From contig CADCXD010000001.1 of assembly GCA_902806575.1 (NCBI GenBank), positions 806,001-870,000 on the forward strand: DNA of 64,000 nucleotides, written 5' to 3'. Made by a program: the position numbers and the translations under genes. The notes beneath the pieces were generated by a model that had not been told where the DNA came from, made no database searches, and saw nothing but the letters and a program-made list of their open reading frames with translations. This document shows positions 45,822 to 56,937 of this stretch, in pieces; positions within the stretch are counted from its first letter, which is position 1; each line of letters starts with the position of its first letter. This stretch comes from Jackrogersella multiformis. Lineage: Eukaryota > Ascomycota > Sordariomycetes > Xylariales > Hypoxylaceae.

Positions 45822-48800
45822 CGGATTATGCTTTTAGAGCAGGCTGTGTTGGAAAGACCCTGGATGCCTATAAATTCTCCTCAAATTTTGTAGAAGCTTT
45901 CTTACCTCCACCATCAACCCACTTCTTATCGACATATTATTTCCCAAGCAATGTTTCTCACTTGATTACACGCGTCACATTATTATTTCAAGGTCAATTA
46001 ATACTTAAGATAACAGTTAAAACGCCAAATAATAGTCGTTGAATATATATCCAGGTAGGTAGTATCCTGGGTAATTGGATCTTCTATACTTTGCATTCGA
46101 CTGCTCTTGACAATAATAGTTGTATTTAATAATATTTAAGCTACTAACTTGATAATGTACAGTCCCACGTTAATGAATCTCATGTATTTCATTGATTGAC
46201 TTTCCATACCAGGTACATATATTACAACTTTAGAGCCCAGTTCCCATTTCATCGATTGTGTTCTCAGTGCCTAATGTTAGAAACACTGTTTGGGTATATG
46301 TCTTGATGTCGGCTAGAGCACTGACATGTGGTTCTACCACGATCTCGGTGTGGGCAATGGAGCCTTTTAGCACTGTAACCACCAAGGTACGCACCTACGA
46401 GTACCTGCGTAGAATACTAGAATCATCACTACCGCCATTGAAGTAGATTATTATACGTGCTCCCCAGGTTCTGACTTTCCCCACATGATCCATTCTTCGA
46501 GGGCGCGGAGGAAAACCTTTCTGATGATTACACGGTCAACGGTGTATATTTGGGGTCACGCAGAGGTACTGACGGAGGTCTCGAGCATCGTCCACTCTAT
46601 CTTGGCTATCGTAGATTCAAACTCAACACTCAACAAATAGCTGAGGGAATGAGATCCTGCGGGTCGGGGACAGTGTCAGAAAAAACTTGATACGGTAATT
46701 GATACGGTATTAATGCTAGTCACGAGCACCCGAAGCATTATCACGTTCAAGGATAGTTCTTAAAGCCCTGATCTAAGCTGAAGCTACCAATACTAGCTCT
46801 AACAATGAGAAGATGGCTATTACGAATGTGCTTTCGAAATGTCGTCGAATTAATGATGTGGGCCGCACTTCACAGCCCCTGACCAGCGAGATACCAATAC
46901 TAGTGTTAACAGGAATGGAACCTAAGCTCGCTGATTGGTGGTATCTTCCCAAGTGGTAAATGCCCCGTCACACTAGGTAGGTTAGTGTAGATGGCAACCA
47001 TCCAAACATCCAATTCCAAGGTTCTGGGACGGGAGGGCCCGAAATTAGCTGAGGCCATAGGGCGAACAGAGGCGAGGTAACCTTTTCATATAGTGTATTT
47101 ACCTAGGTGCCTAGCCATTTCTCTTTTCTTCCTTCCAGCTGCGAATTTTTAATCGCAATGGATGATTAAAAAAACGCATCGCACTATTTATCGCGACTTA
47201 CGCAATCGCTTCATCCTTCGAACTTGTCACTCGTCAATTTATTAGCGATGCGGGCGCTCAAAATATCTTGTGCGGGAAGAATGAGGAAATTGAGCGAGCA
47301 GTCGTTGCCGCCGGCCCAAAGGGGGGGGATAGTCGCTGCCATCTAACCTAGTTCTGTGCTGTACCTACCTAGGTACCTAGGTGCCCACGACATTATGATG
47401 CCTAAGGAATGGGCTCTATTGAAGCCACACTTACCTAGTACAATTCGTATATGGGTCTCACTTGTCAAAAACTACTATGTACCTAGGTACCTAGGTATTC
47501 AAGTACGTAGGTATTTCTAGAGTGGACTTGACTCATTGTTATGTACCTAGGTACAGATGCACTAGCGCCAGATTAGCTGTGTAATGCACGGTCTATTTCT
47601 ATATCGGGTAATAATCTAACACAGACCACCTCTTGTTATCCCCATTTTATACTAGAGATACCTACTACCGCCTACTATGACGGCGCATATCTTGGTATTC
47701 CATGTCCTGACTTTAGGTTAGAACGCGATCACCAGATATAAAAAATGTAGTATATCAGGAAGGTGTTGGGTGATAAGTATTCCAATATTGCCAATTGGAT
47801 TTGGGTTTCTTTGGAAACCACACACCACCTACCAATTAGAAGTAAAAGAAACTGCAATTGATACCTACCTACCTACCTACCTACCTTTCCCCCCAATTTC
47901 TATTCTTTCTCAACCACTCTCACTTCGCAACTTCGCAATTTCATAATTTCACTTCACAATTTCACTTCGCAACTTCACTCATTACAACAATCTTCGGGTA
48001 AACTCGGACCACTTCTTACACGGACTAGTTGACCTCCACTAGGTATCTTCCTCAGGTATCTTCCTCAATTTTCCAAAATTGATCTAGGAACCAACACCTT
48101 CTTCACAATTCACGTGGAAAGAATTCACTACATCCAAGGTAAGTTCCTACTCAGTATCACCACCTCCTTTTCAATGCTCTCCCTTTGTAACACATCCATT
48201 ATTGAGGGCCTCTGGTTATAGAGACATCACTCATCCTCATCCACCTTGAATCCCCTCCAGAAAATCACACACAATCACCCCAATCCCAACTACATTCCCT
48301 CCAATTACATCTACTCTCATATTCAATGTCAAAGAAATTCTCTCCCAGCACAGCATCGCAGGAAAGTGACCTCACCTCATATGTTTTCCCCAATCCAACC
48401 TGAAGGCAATGCAATATAACAATGGATTCCCAAATATACAAGCGATTTACCCTATTCCTTCGGTCTAGCGACCATGATGTGAACCGTGACTCGAAAACCT
48501 GCCATTTACTTGTACGCGTTGCTTCCCTAGATCCAACAAAGTATTCTTAACTCTCTATGACCCTCTTCACAGTTGAATCTATCCTCCATTGTTATCCTAT
48601 TACAATCCTTGTGTTATATCTCTACCACTCTCCATAGTTTCTTACCTGGATCATCTACCTTCACATCTGGATGCTGGTAGAGGTCCTATCTATTGTGTCC
48701 TATTCCTCGAAAATTGCTAACGGAGAAGTATAAAGGGTCGCAAAAGGAAACTACTAAACCCTTAGTTTAGTAATTTCGACCAGCCAGCCGCGTTTCTAGC

Positions 48801-49188
48801 CACCCTCAAGGGATTACTGAACTCCGCCTGAGTTGTCAAAAGTCTCGAGTCTAGGAATCGACAGGAAAAATGGTCGGTATCAAAATCTAACCCATTGACC
48901 TCTCGATCCCTCTTCCATACGATATTTTATCTTCTAGGAGATCGAAACGCGGATTACCGAACCTCGATTTCCCGTGTTAACTACTACACCTTACTAACAA
49001 GAATCAAAAACTTTTATACTACCTAGGTGGTATTAAGTACCAATTCTCACCAACTTGTCAACTCTCGACGTTCACCATCAAGATTCAAACATCTCCAGCA
49101 AACGATCTCTTCTAGGGTACGTCTGGAGATACAATTATCTGTGTTAGTTACCTAACCACAGCCTTCTAACAATTTCGGGTTGTAGAAC
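45822..49188. repeat. 3.4-kb gene-free region with TACC clusters and a C/T-rich leader
   Basis: No gene is supported. TACC/GGTA clusters lie at 46,053-46,062, 47,100-47,112, 47,361-47,382 and 47,479-47,515, with (TACC)6 at 47,862-47,887. From about 47,888 to 48,140 the DNA is pyrimidine-rich with imperfect repeats of ACTTCGCAACTTC, a look typical of a fungal promoter and transcription start. At 49,117-49,185 a likely 5'-UTR intron (donor GTACGT, branch TTCTAAC, acceptor TTGTAG) ends three bases before the next gene's ATG. The open frame at 46,258-46,446 is not convincing. Confidence 0.55.
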
Positions 49189-51204
49189 ATGGCAACCTAC
49201 TCGCAAATGGATCAAGCCTATATCGCTGGTGATGGCGACGAGACTCTTCGCCATGCTCAAGTTCACCACGAAATCGCCCCCGCGCCCAACCAAGGAGACC
49301 AGGGGCATATTTCAATTCCGCTTGTCTGCTACTCTTGTGAGAAGCAGCAGAGGTTTTCTGACCTTTCCCACCTTCTCACTCATGTCAGCTCAAAAGCTCA
49401 TTTGTTGGAGCTTCACAACCTAGAAATCATGAGCCAGATCGATGAAGGCGCAGCCATGCGATGTCGAGAATTTGACATCTGGTACAGGACATACAACATC
49501 AAACAACTAGTCTTGCAGCGCATGGAGGCAAGGGGAGAGAAAGGTGCGCAACTAACTCGACGGAGCCAAACACCCAGAGACACTCCATTAGGTCGGCCAA
49601 ATGCGCGTCGTGGCAGACGTGGGAGCCGTGGGAGCCGTGGTCGTCGTGGCAATACCGTGGGTTTCAATCCTGCCATAATTATGTGACAATGTTCTAATGT
49701 GTTATATGTTACAGAGCTCTAGAGGTCGCAATCGCAGAGTTCACGATCTCGCAGACGTCAGATATGATTCAGATGAAGGCATGAATTACACAGGTGGTTA
49801 TGACGGCCTCCAAAGCCCTTCAATTCAGTCCTGGCAGAGCAATCTTAATGCACTAATACCTCATGGAGGTGATCTAGATGGTGTTCCCCAAGCAGAGTTC
49901 GATAACTTCGGCGACGGAAATACATCACCAAAATATCAGTCGTCGGAGGGTGGAAGCTCCTTCCCGTCAGAGATTATTACAGAGACTACAGACTTAATTG
50001 AAGTTGAATCGGGAACTCTCATTCTCAAGGGCAACGTCTACCCTGGCATGAGTCTCTTCGATGCAGCCGGAGAGGAGCAGCGACGCAAGAGAAACCAACG
50101 CAAGCCTCCTGCCGTCCTTCATCAACTCGAGGTCAATTCTACATTAGTCACTACCGAAGAGCTGGTATTTGATATGGGCCTCAATTATCAACGAACTAGG
50201 AATGTTTACGATGATCCGTCTTCGGACGAGGACGAGGTGAGTGAAAAGAAAATCAATTAGCTTTGTATGGAGAACTGACTGGAATGCAGGACGATGCAGA
50301 TGACGATGATGCCGGCGAGGAAGAGGATAACGAGACAGAGAGAAAACGCAAACGTCGCGGAGGACATCAAGCCCGTTCTTCACTAACTACTAAGAAGACA
50401 AGACAGAATATCACGCCCCATAATGCCCGTATTACGCGTGCTAATCAGGCATCAGTACAGGCAGCGCAGACGCTCAGACTTGCACCCGTTCCAGATAGCA
50501 TTCCACCTGAACACAGTCGAGGTTTAGATACTGGTGGGAGGGTCACCAGGTCAGCCGCTAATCATGGTTCAGTATCACAGGCACAATTGCCACTTCACAA
50601 CCATGGATTTCATGGAAGCATGGGCATGTACCAGGATCCGATGGGCATGGACAATGGACTAGGTTTGATATTTCCCCAAGTCTTAGCCGGAAGCAGTCCG
50701 GCTGACACACGACAGCAGGATCTGCCCATAGTCCCGGAAGGCGAAGACGGCAGTGAGTTGTGGCCAATGTCTCAATTTCCCGGATTGATGTATCATGGAC
50801 TCACTTACCCTAACAGTAATGAACCATTACCGGGCCTTGCTTTACGACCGGGAAATCCTAATCTCTCATTCGTATCTTCGAGTCCCGGCATCAAAAGATC
50901 TCCACCCTCGCACTTTTCTGGGAAGGAGAACGATGGCTTGGTAATGAAACAGGCAGCCGCTTCTAACCCGTACCTACAAGCGACTACTTCGACCCATAGC
51001 GAGAACTATAACCCTCTATACGTCCAACCTCGCGATGGACTTGGATTCAGCATGTACACATCGTTTGATGAGGGCGTGAAATCGACGGCGGAGTCAACTG
51101 GCTTTCAGCCCATCAACGGCCATACTGGATTTAACTCTCTACAGATGAACTCACAACATAATGCGGCTTTCCCCCCTAACCAAGGAGGCGGTGATTTTAT
51201 TTAA
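49189..51204 (+). CDS. C2H2-type zinc-finger protein of unknown role
   Basis: Exons 49189-49656, 49715-50236 and 50290-51204 join in phase 0 throughout to give 634 aa. One zinc finger is visible: Cys47-x2-Cys50, then a hydrophobic FSDLSHLLTH with His65-x5-His71, a spacing like that of matrin/U1-type fingers. An Arg-Gly-Ser patch (RRGRRGSRGSRGRRG) at about 139-153 and a basic KRKRR in an acidic context (DDDDAGEEEDNETERKRKRR) suggest nucleic-acid binding and nuclear import. The rest is Ser/Pro/Gly/Asn-rich. A conserved-looking block around VNSTLVTTEELVFDMGLNYQ may be a second functional part. I do not recognise an ortholog with known function. A 5'-UTR intron is likely. Confidence 0.8.
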
Positions 51205-51989
51205 TCTTTAGAAATTACAGCTGCCGAACGAACATCAGACATGGCATGTCTCATCCCGAATTTTACCAGACCTCGACTTTTACACATAGGTGTCACCTGG
51301 AGGTAATGAACAAACGGTGATACCCCAGTCCCATTCCATACTACAATTTCTACGGTACCTGGCCGATCTTTCTAGAAGATCAAGGCCTCCTCGCTATTGG
51401 TGCTTTGCATTACGTTTGGACCTCTTATTGTCACATAGTTCAACGTTTGGCCCTCTCCTTCGAATACTCGACCGTCGATGCCTTTCCTTGCCGATACCGT
51501 CGGTCGCCACGGTGAAAGTTATGGATGAAAACCGCACAGTCGTAGGTTAGATAGAATACACCATTACGAAAGACATCGACATATTCATACATTACCATCC
51601 CATCGGCTTGCGCAAACGCGGGCTACCTACTTCGCTGGGCTCAGTCGTACTCTTCGGCGTAGGCCATTTGGTTCTGCCTATGAAATATCCCGTCACCCAA
51701 CCTGGTACCTTTCGGGCGGATTGACACTGGTTTGGGGGTTATTCAGCTAGGTTCATGGGACACAACGAAAGTCTCTGACAATGGATCGAGGGTGGATCGA
51801 GGATGGGTCGGGCTTCGAGGTTACATCATCTTAGCTATTTTGGTGCTTGGTGTCTCTATCTTAGCACGGGCATGTGCGTTAGTTCATAGCTATTATCTAG
51901 TCCGCGGTGCGTTCTATTACATAAGTTGCAATGCGTTCCATTAAGCTACCACGGTATCCTTCGAGAGTGTTACATGCTTCCGTCCTATT
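51205..51989. other. convergent intergenic DNA, nothing recognised
   Basis: About 785 bp between the stops of the zinc-finger gene and MSH3. Open frames here (51,290-51,550 and 51,732-51,944) lack family features. Confidence 0.5.
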
Positions 51990-54900
51990 CTACAGCTGCT
52001 CAATGCTCGATACAAGGTGATCGAGTTGATCGGGGCTGTTATCTAACACGTCGGCCAGAAGCCTGGTCGCACCGTTTAGCCTGCGTACCTTGATTGTTTC
52101 CTCAAGCTCTCTAGATTTCTTCGCCGCTACATCTAGCACCTTCCGCGGAATGCGAGCTAGCCTCGCCACATTTAAACCGTAGGACCTGTGCGCCACGCCC
52201 TCGCCGACCTCGTAAAGGAACGTGATATCCTCGTAGTTCTCGTCTCCGTCGCCGTCGCCGTCGCCACCGCCGTCGCCGGCGTCGCCCCCCCTTGCGCCCC
52301 CGGCGGCGGCGGTGAAGCGCATGTGGACGTTCCGGCAGCGGCCCTCGAGGCCGTCGGCGACGCGGGCGAGGCTCTGGTAGTGGGTGATGAAGAGGGTGAG
52401 GCAGCCGGTGTCGCGGACGACGTGGGTGAGGACGGCCTGGGCGATGGCGGCGCCGTCGTGGGTGCTGGTGCCGCGGCCGAGCTCGTCGAGGACGACGAGG
52501 GAGCGGGGGGTGGCGGCGCGCAGGATGCGGGCGGTCTCGCTGACCTCGACCATGAAGGTGGACTCCTCGGCGAAGAGGTTGTCGCGCGCGCCCATGCGCG
52601 TGTAGATGGCGTCGGACAGGGTCAGGCTCAGGGAGGCGGCGGGCACGAAGGACCCGACCTGGGCGAGGAGCACGAGCAGCGCGACGGCGCGCACGAAGGA
52701 GGACTTGCCGCCCATGTTGGGGCCGGTGATAAGGTGCGCGAGGGGCGCTGGGGAGGACAGCGTCGTGGTGAAGGGGATGTAGGACGTGGTGAGGGTCTGC
52801 TCCGCGATGGGGTGCCGGCCCCCGGCTATGGCGATGGTGGGGGGCGCGTCCGACGGCAGGATCGTGGGCTTGGAGTAGCCGGGGAGGGCGGCGACCTTGG
52901 AGAGGGACAGGAGGCAGTCGATGGTGGCGAGGGAGGAGACGGCGTCGCGCAGGGGCTGGTAGTCGGCGGCGATGCCTTCGAGCAGGGACGCGAAGGCGGC
53001 GTCGCAGGCGGCGGAGAGCGCCTCCTTGTGCTGGTCGCGCTCGGAGACGAGGCGGACGACCTCGGGGGTGTGGAAGCGCGAGAGCTTCTTGGTGCCGCTG
53101 ATCTTGAGCCAGGAAGCCGGGACGCGCTTGAGGTCGGAGTTGGGCACCTCGACGAGGTACTCGATGCCGGCGACGGTGACGTACGACACGGGGGCCTTCT
53201 TGCCGAGCGTCTGGGCGGCCGCCTTGCGGTGGGCGTCGAGCTCCTGCTCTACGCAAGCGATGCCGAGCTTCTGCTCGGTGATGGCGTCTGTCTCCTCGCT
53301 GTCGCGGAAGAATGTGTACTTGTCGTCTTTTCGCGCAGCCTCTGCGTTGATGCGGTCGAGGTACGATAGGACGGTAGGCAGGATGAGCGGCAGCGAGGAA
53401 ATGGCCGTGCCGATCGCTTCTGCCTCGAAGCCCGTATCCGCAGGCGACTTGACTCTGGCGAATTCTATCGCTATCCGCTGCATTGTCTGGAGAACCGACA
53501 GGAGCTCCGGGCGAGTGCATTTTCCGTAGTATATGCGGATTAGACTGCGCTCGAGGTCGGTCCTGGTATTCTTCAATAGACGTTCCAACTGGTCGACTTT
53601 GGCTGTGGAAGCATTCTCGAGCAGCTCCTCGACGGCAGCAACCCTTTCTTCCAGACGCTCCTTGTCTAAAAGGGGCCGGCCGATCCACTTGCGCAAAAGT
53701 CTCTGCCCGAAGCGTGTTAGAGTTTTGTCGAGTGCCCAGAAGAGACTACCCTTCTCGCTGTGGTCGGTCTGGTTTCGGTAGACTTCTAGACTCTCCAAGG
53801 TTGTGCCATTGATCAACATGTGCTGGCGGGCACTGAAAGATTGGAAATACTTGGTTAGGTCAAATACGTGTTCGAGGCCGTATTCTTTCAGATGGTTGAT
53901 CATAGAGGAGAGACAGATCGTGACGGGTTCTGGAAGCTTCAGCACCTTGTCTAGAAGTGCGCTGGCCTGTTCGTTACTACCCTCGGAAGCCTCCTTGAGC
54001 TTAGTAGAGTAGAATTGGGCAACATGGGAGTAAGCTTCGGCGGCAATGGTCTTGGACTTCGGAATTCTTTCAACCCTGCTCCTGTCGCCGAACACATTGG
54101 TGGCACTGCCGGAAAGATGCTGTAGGAGCTTATCCGTGGCTTTAGAAAGCTCGCCGACGATCAGAAATTCGCACGGCGAAATGTGTAGTAACCTCGTCTC
54201 GATCTCGCTCCGCATGAAACCATCCTCGAAATTGTCATATATAATATCGCCTGTTGCAGGCTGCACAGCGATGATACCAACATCGACTTTCTCGTCGGTG
54301 CCCCAGCCTTTAGCTTTCGTCTCCGTAATGCAAAGCAGGTATCCGCCAGCCGGGGCTCCCGAGCCACCTTGGTCCAGCTCACCAATTTCATCGACATACG
54401 TGCCCTTGGTGTAAACATTCGTAAGTTTCCTCGTGAAAGGGGCATTGCGATTGTCCCCGACTTTCTTCAGCGCCGCAGTCTCGACCTGGCGGACAACACC
54501 AACTTTGTGGCCGGCGGCTACCAGACGCTTGGCGTGTACTGGTAGTCGATGTACGGGGATACTAGCAGACGCGAACCTGTCTAGATGTGCTTCGGACGAA
54601 TGCTCGTCGTATCGAAACTTCCCCGGTATACATACTATACTAAGCTCCTTGGAGGCGATACGGGCATCCTCGCCGAAGAACTTGAACTTATATCCAACCT
54701 CGACGATCAATACGGTATCCATGTGCTTCCTCTTGATGTCGAGGAACTGAATCTCCATTGGTGTGAGCTTCCCTGTCTTGGAGCCCTTCTTCTTCCCTTT
54801 TGGAGGCGGTGCCGGCTCTTCTTCTTCGCCGTCCTCTATATCCTCGTCTGCGGCCTGGGTATCATTGTCGCCCAGTGCACTTCGATGTCTGCCATAGGCC

Positions 54901-55343
54901 AAGCTATCGGGTCGCCCGAGCTTCTGCACGAACCTGCGGTGCAGCTCTTCTTTCCTCCGCTTCTGAGCAGTATTTTCTTGCCCGGCTTCCTCAGATGCAT
55001 CTTCCAGAGAACTAGAGCCGTTATAAATGTAACGTTCCGTACGAGCACCGGGTCTGCTCAGAGCTAGAGTAGGAGATTTAGGGGCCGGCGCGCCCACGTC
55101 ATCATCCTCGTTCTCTACATCGGCCCCCTTCGATCTTTTCTTCAACGGCGTATCGTTCCCGTTTCCGATATCTTCTTGAAGAGGGCGCTTGCGGGAGCTC
55201 TCGGGGGTATCGCTGGGGATATCGGCATCTTGACTCGGCGGCTTTCGGCGGGACACAGCTAAACCATTGACGGTCTTCGGGGCGAAGAAATTGGTGAGAG
55301 ACTGCTGCTGCTGCTTCTTCTTCTCCTTTGGTTGACCTGCCAT
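51990..55343 (-). CDS. MSH3: DNA mismatch repair protein MSH3
   Basis: Partner of Msh2 in MutS-beta, which binds insertion/deletion loops. A single exon of 1117 aa. Seen in order: a PCNA-interacting motif QQSLTNFF at residues 13-20; the mismatch-binding domain start LTPMEIQFLDIKRKHMDTVL with VEVGYKFKFFGEDA; the connector and lever domains; the ATPase P-loop TGPNMGGKSS near 873; and the Walker B/D-loop LDELGRGTSTHDGAA near 948. The PIP box and the LTPMEIQ signature separate it from Msh6. A Gly/Asp-rich low-complexity insert at about residues 1011-1035 interrupts the ATPase domain after HMRF, before the conserved EDITFLYEV. Coding DNA between about 52,200 and 53,330 is much more GC-rich than the rest. 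Confidence 0.95.
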   Translation of the reverse strand: MAGQPKEKKKQQQQSLTNFFAPKTVNGLAVSRRKPPSQDADIPSDTPESSRKRPLQEDIGNGNDTPLKKRSKGADVENEDDDVGAPAPKSPTLALSRPGARTERYIYNGSSSLEDASEEAGQENTAQKRRKEELHRRFVQKLGRPDSLAYGRHRSALGDNDTQAADEDIEDGEEEEPAPPPKGKKKGSKTGKLTPMEIQFLDIKRKHMDTVLIVEVGYKFKFFGEDARIASKELSIVCIPGKFRYDEHSSEAHLDRFASASIPVHRLPVHAKRLVAAGHKVGVVRQVETAALKKVGDNRNAPFTRKLTNVYTKGTYVDEIGELDQGGSGAPAGGYLLCITETKAKGWGTDEKVDVGIIAVQPATGDIIYDNFEDGFMRSEIETRLLHISPCEFLIVGELSKATDKLLQHLSGSATNVFGDRSRVERIPKSKTIAAEAYSHVAQFYSTKLKEASEGSNEQASALLDKVLKLPEPVTICLSSMINHLKEYGLEHVFDLTKYFQSFSARQHMLINGTTLESLEVYRNQTDHSEKGSLFWALDKTLTRFGQRLLRKWIGRPLLDKERLEERVAAVEELLENASTAKVDQLERLLKNTRTDLERSLIRIYYGKCTRPELLSVLQTMQRIAIEFARVKSPADTGFEAEAIGTAISSLPLILPTVLSYLDRINAEAARKDDKYTFFRDSEETDAITEQKLGIACVEQELDAHRKAAAQTLGKKAPVSYVTVAGIEYLVEVPNSDLKRVPASWLKISGTKKLSRFHTPEVVRLVSERDQHKEALSAACDAAFASLLEGIAADYQPLRDAVSSLATIDCLLSLSKVAALPGYSKPTILPSDAPPTIAIAGGRHPIAEQTLTTSYIPFTTTLSSPAPLAHLITGPNMGGKSSFVRAVALLVLLAQVGSFVPAASLSLTLSDAIYTRMGARDNLFAEESTFMVEVSETARILRAATPRSLVVLDELGRGTSTHDGAAIAQAVLTHVVRDTGCLTLFITHYQSLARVADGLEGRCRNVHMRFTAAAGGARGGDAGDGGGDGDGDGDENYEDITFLYEVGEGVAHRSYGLNVARLARIPRKVLDVAAKKSRELEETIKVRRLNGATRLLADVLDNSPDQLDHLVSSIEQL

Positions 55344-55869
55344 CGTGAAAACAAAACGAAAATGGAATTGGGTTGAGTGATGGATCTGGTCTGGTTCATG
55401 ATATGTATTACGTAGGCACCTTAGGTAGGTAGGTATATATTCATACCTAGGAATTAAAAAGTAAACGTGTCTAAAATCAGAGAACGCGTTAAGTGTTTAG
55501 CACAGACCTAGACACCTAGGTACAGGGGTTATTATGGCCCATATACACTACAGGGGTCAATTTAGTGGGCCATATTAACATTAGGTTACTAACCTGTTAA
55601 ATTTATTTAATTACGTAACTCTACGATTTTTATCTACTAATCCATATATCTATCTCGTTAAATAAATATCTTACGTACTATGAGTTCATTATGTAATCAA
55701 ATGTTGACTAAGGTAGGTTGACTAAGGTATGTACCTAGGTAAGATCTTGTGTGTTTTAAAAGTAACCTTGGAAGTCAAAACTTAAGAAAAACAACATCAA
55801 CACCACTCCATCAGTACCTACCTAAGTACCTACCTAAGGTATGTAACGAAAAGGTGTAATTCTATTTTA
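55344..55869. repeat. intergenic DNA upstream of MSH3 with TACC clusters
   Basis: TACC/GGTA clusters lie at 55,416-55,436, 55,446-55,452, 55,511-55,520, 55,727-55,740 and 55,815-55,841. This span is the MSH3 promoter and the 3' side of the UbiA gene. An ACGCGT site is annotated separately. Confidence 0.6.
55484..55489. promoter_or_regulatory. candidate MluI cell-cycle box upstream of MSH3
   Basis: ACGCGT lies about 140 bp before the MSH3 ATG. The same box lies before MCM7. In yeasts MBF drives many replication and repair genes at G1/S. A 6-bp palindrome also occurs by chance, so this is suggestive only. Confidence 0.35.
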
Positions 55870-56937
55870 CTAATGACCATGCTTGTACACAAAGAATTCG
55901 GCTAAGAGGCCAGCCGTAATTGTAGCTCCTACATAACCATTCCCGGAGCCAAACCACCACGCGCAGCTAGCACCTTTATCCAGCTCGACCGTCCAGAGCA
56001 TTGTCGTCAGAACAACTGAAGCTCCAGCACATGACATGGCATAGTACGGCGTCCCAAATCCAGCGCACCGACCAGCTAGGACCAGACAGCACACTTGTAC
56101 GGCAGCTAGTAGAAAGAGAGCTGGCCTAGTTCCCTTTCTCCCGAGACGCACCGCCAGCCCCCTGACACCAGCTCGTAAATCATCCTCGTAGTCTTGATGA
56201 GCATAAATCGTGTCGAAGATAATGCACCAGAGGATTCCGGCGGTAAATAGATATCCATATGACCGAGCTGAAGATGACGCCGCAAGGGTTGACAAGCGAC
56301 TGGAGAAGCTTGTGGAATAATCCCAAAGGCATTCTAACGGGTCATTTCCGATTATCGCTGCTACCGTAAAAATAGCGTAGGATAACCCGAAACCGAGTGT
56401 GACCTGCGGGAAATCCGTCCAACGCTTCAGAAGCGGATAGACTAGCAGCAAACCTCCGTCTATGGACGCATGTGTTAGAACAGAGCCTTTGTAGGAGCGC
56501 AACATGCAAGCTCCGGCGGCGATTTGCGCGGCAGTAAACAGATGAGCCTTCGAAGTAGTTACCGCGCCCCGTGCAATTGGCCGCACCCGGCAACGGGCTA
56601 CCTGGCGATCGAAATCTTGGTCTATATTGTCGTTCCACGTACACGTGATTCCGCGAAAGACAGTAGTCCATAGGCTCAGATAGGTTGCAGTATATATGAT
56701 TGTTTTCAGGTCGATATTGTGGGAAGACGGAGAAATATTAATAGCATGGCCAAGCCCAATCAAATAATGCCAGTAGAATGCCCAGAATCCGGAAAGGCGA
56801 TCGAGACGCATAAGTTCGGCGTATGGAACCCATGGATCTGGAAGGAAGCGAAATATTCCGTGGCTCGGTCTTTTGTAACCCTCTATGGACGCATCTTGCG
56901 TTGTTGTGGCAGCCATGGCCCATCGTTGGATTGTCAT
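55870..56937 (-). CDS. UbiA-family membrane prenyltransferase (meroterpenoid type)
   Basis: A single exon of 355 aa with about eight predicted membrane helices. The first aspartate-rich motif is NDNIDQDFD, inside CTWNDNIDQDFDRQVARCRVRPIARGA cut here only by reading order. The second is DTIYAHQDYEDD. Both bind the Mg2+-diphosphate of the prenyl donor. The surrounding residues (PYAELMRLDRLSGFW, then RPIARGAV) match fungal enzymes that farnesylate or geranylgeranylate aromatic acids in meroterpenoid pathways more than the mitochondrial Coq2. No targeting presequence is evident. It is divergent from a cytochrome P450 about 790 bp away, a pairing usual in biosynthetic clusters. The substrate cannot be told. 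The loop after GNDPLECLWDYS is longer and Ser/Ala-rich compared with my memory of the family. Confidence 0.85.
   Translation of the reverse strand: MTIQRWAMAATTTQDASIEGYKRPSHGIFRFLPDPWVPYAELMRLDRLSGFWAFYWHYLIGLGHAINISPSSHNIDLKTIIYTATYLSLWTTVFRGITCTWNDNIDQDFDRQVARCRVRPIARGAVTTSKAHLFTAAQIAAGACMLRSYKGSVLTHASIDGGLLLVYPLLKRWTDFPQVTLGFGLSYAIFTVAAIIGNDPLECLWDYSTSFSSRLSTLAASSSARSYGYLFTAGILWCIIFDTIYAHQDYEDDLRAGVRGLAVRLGRKGTRPALFLLAAVQVCCLVLAGRCAGFGTPYYAMSCAGASVVLTTMLWTVELDKGASCAWWFGSGNGYVGATITAGLLAEFFVYKHGH

Noticed and set aside
46258..46446. 62-codon + strand frame in the 45.8-49.2 kb gap
   Set aside because: Non-ATG start, no family features, surrounded by stop-rich sequence.
52188..53369. 393-codon open frame on the + strand
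   Set aside because: Exactly antisense to the GC-rich part of MSH3; Gly/Glu/Val repeats reflect the complement of biased codons.
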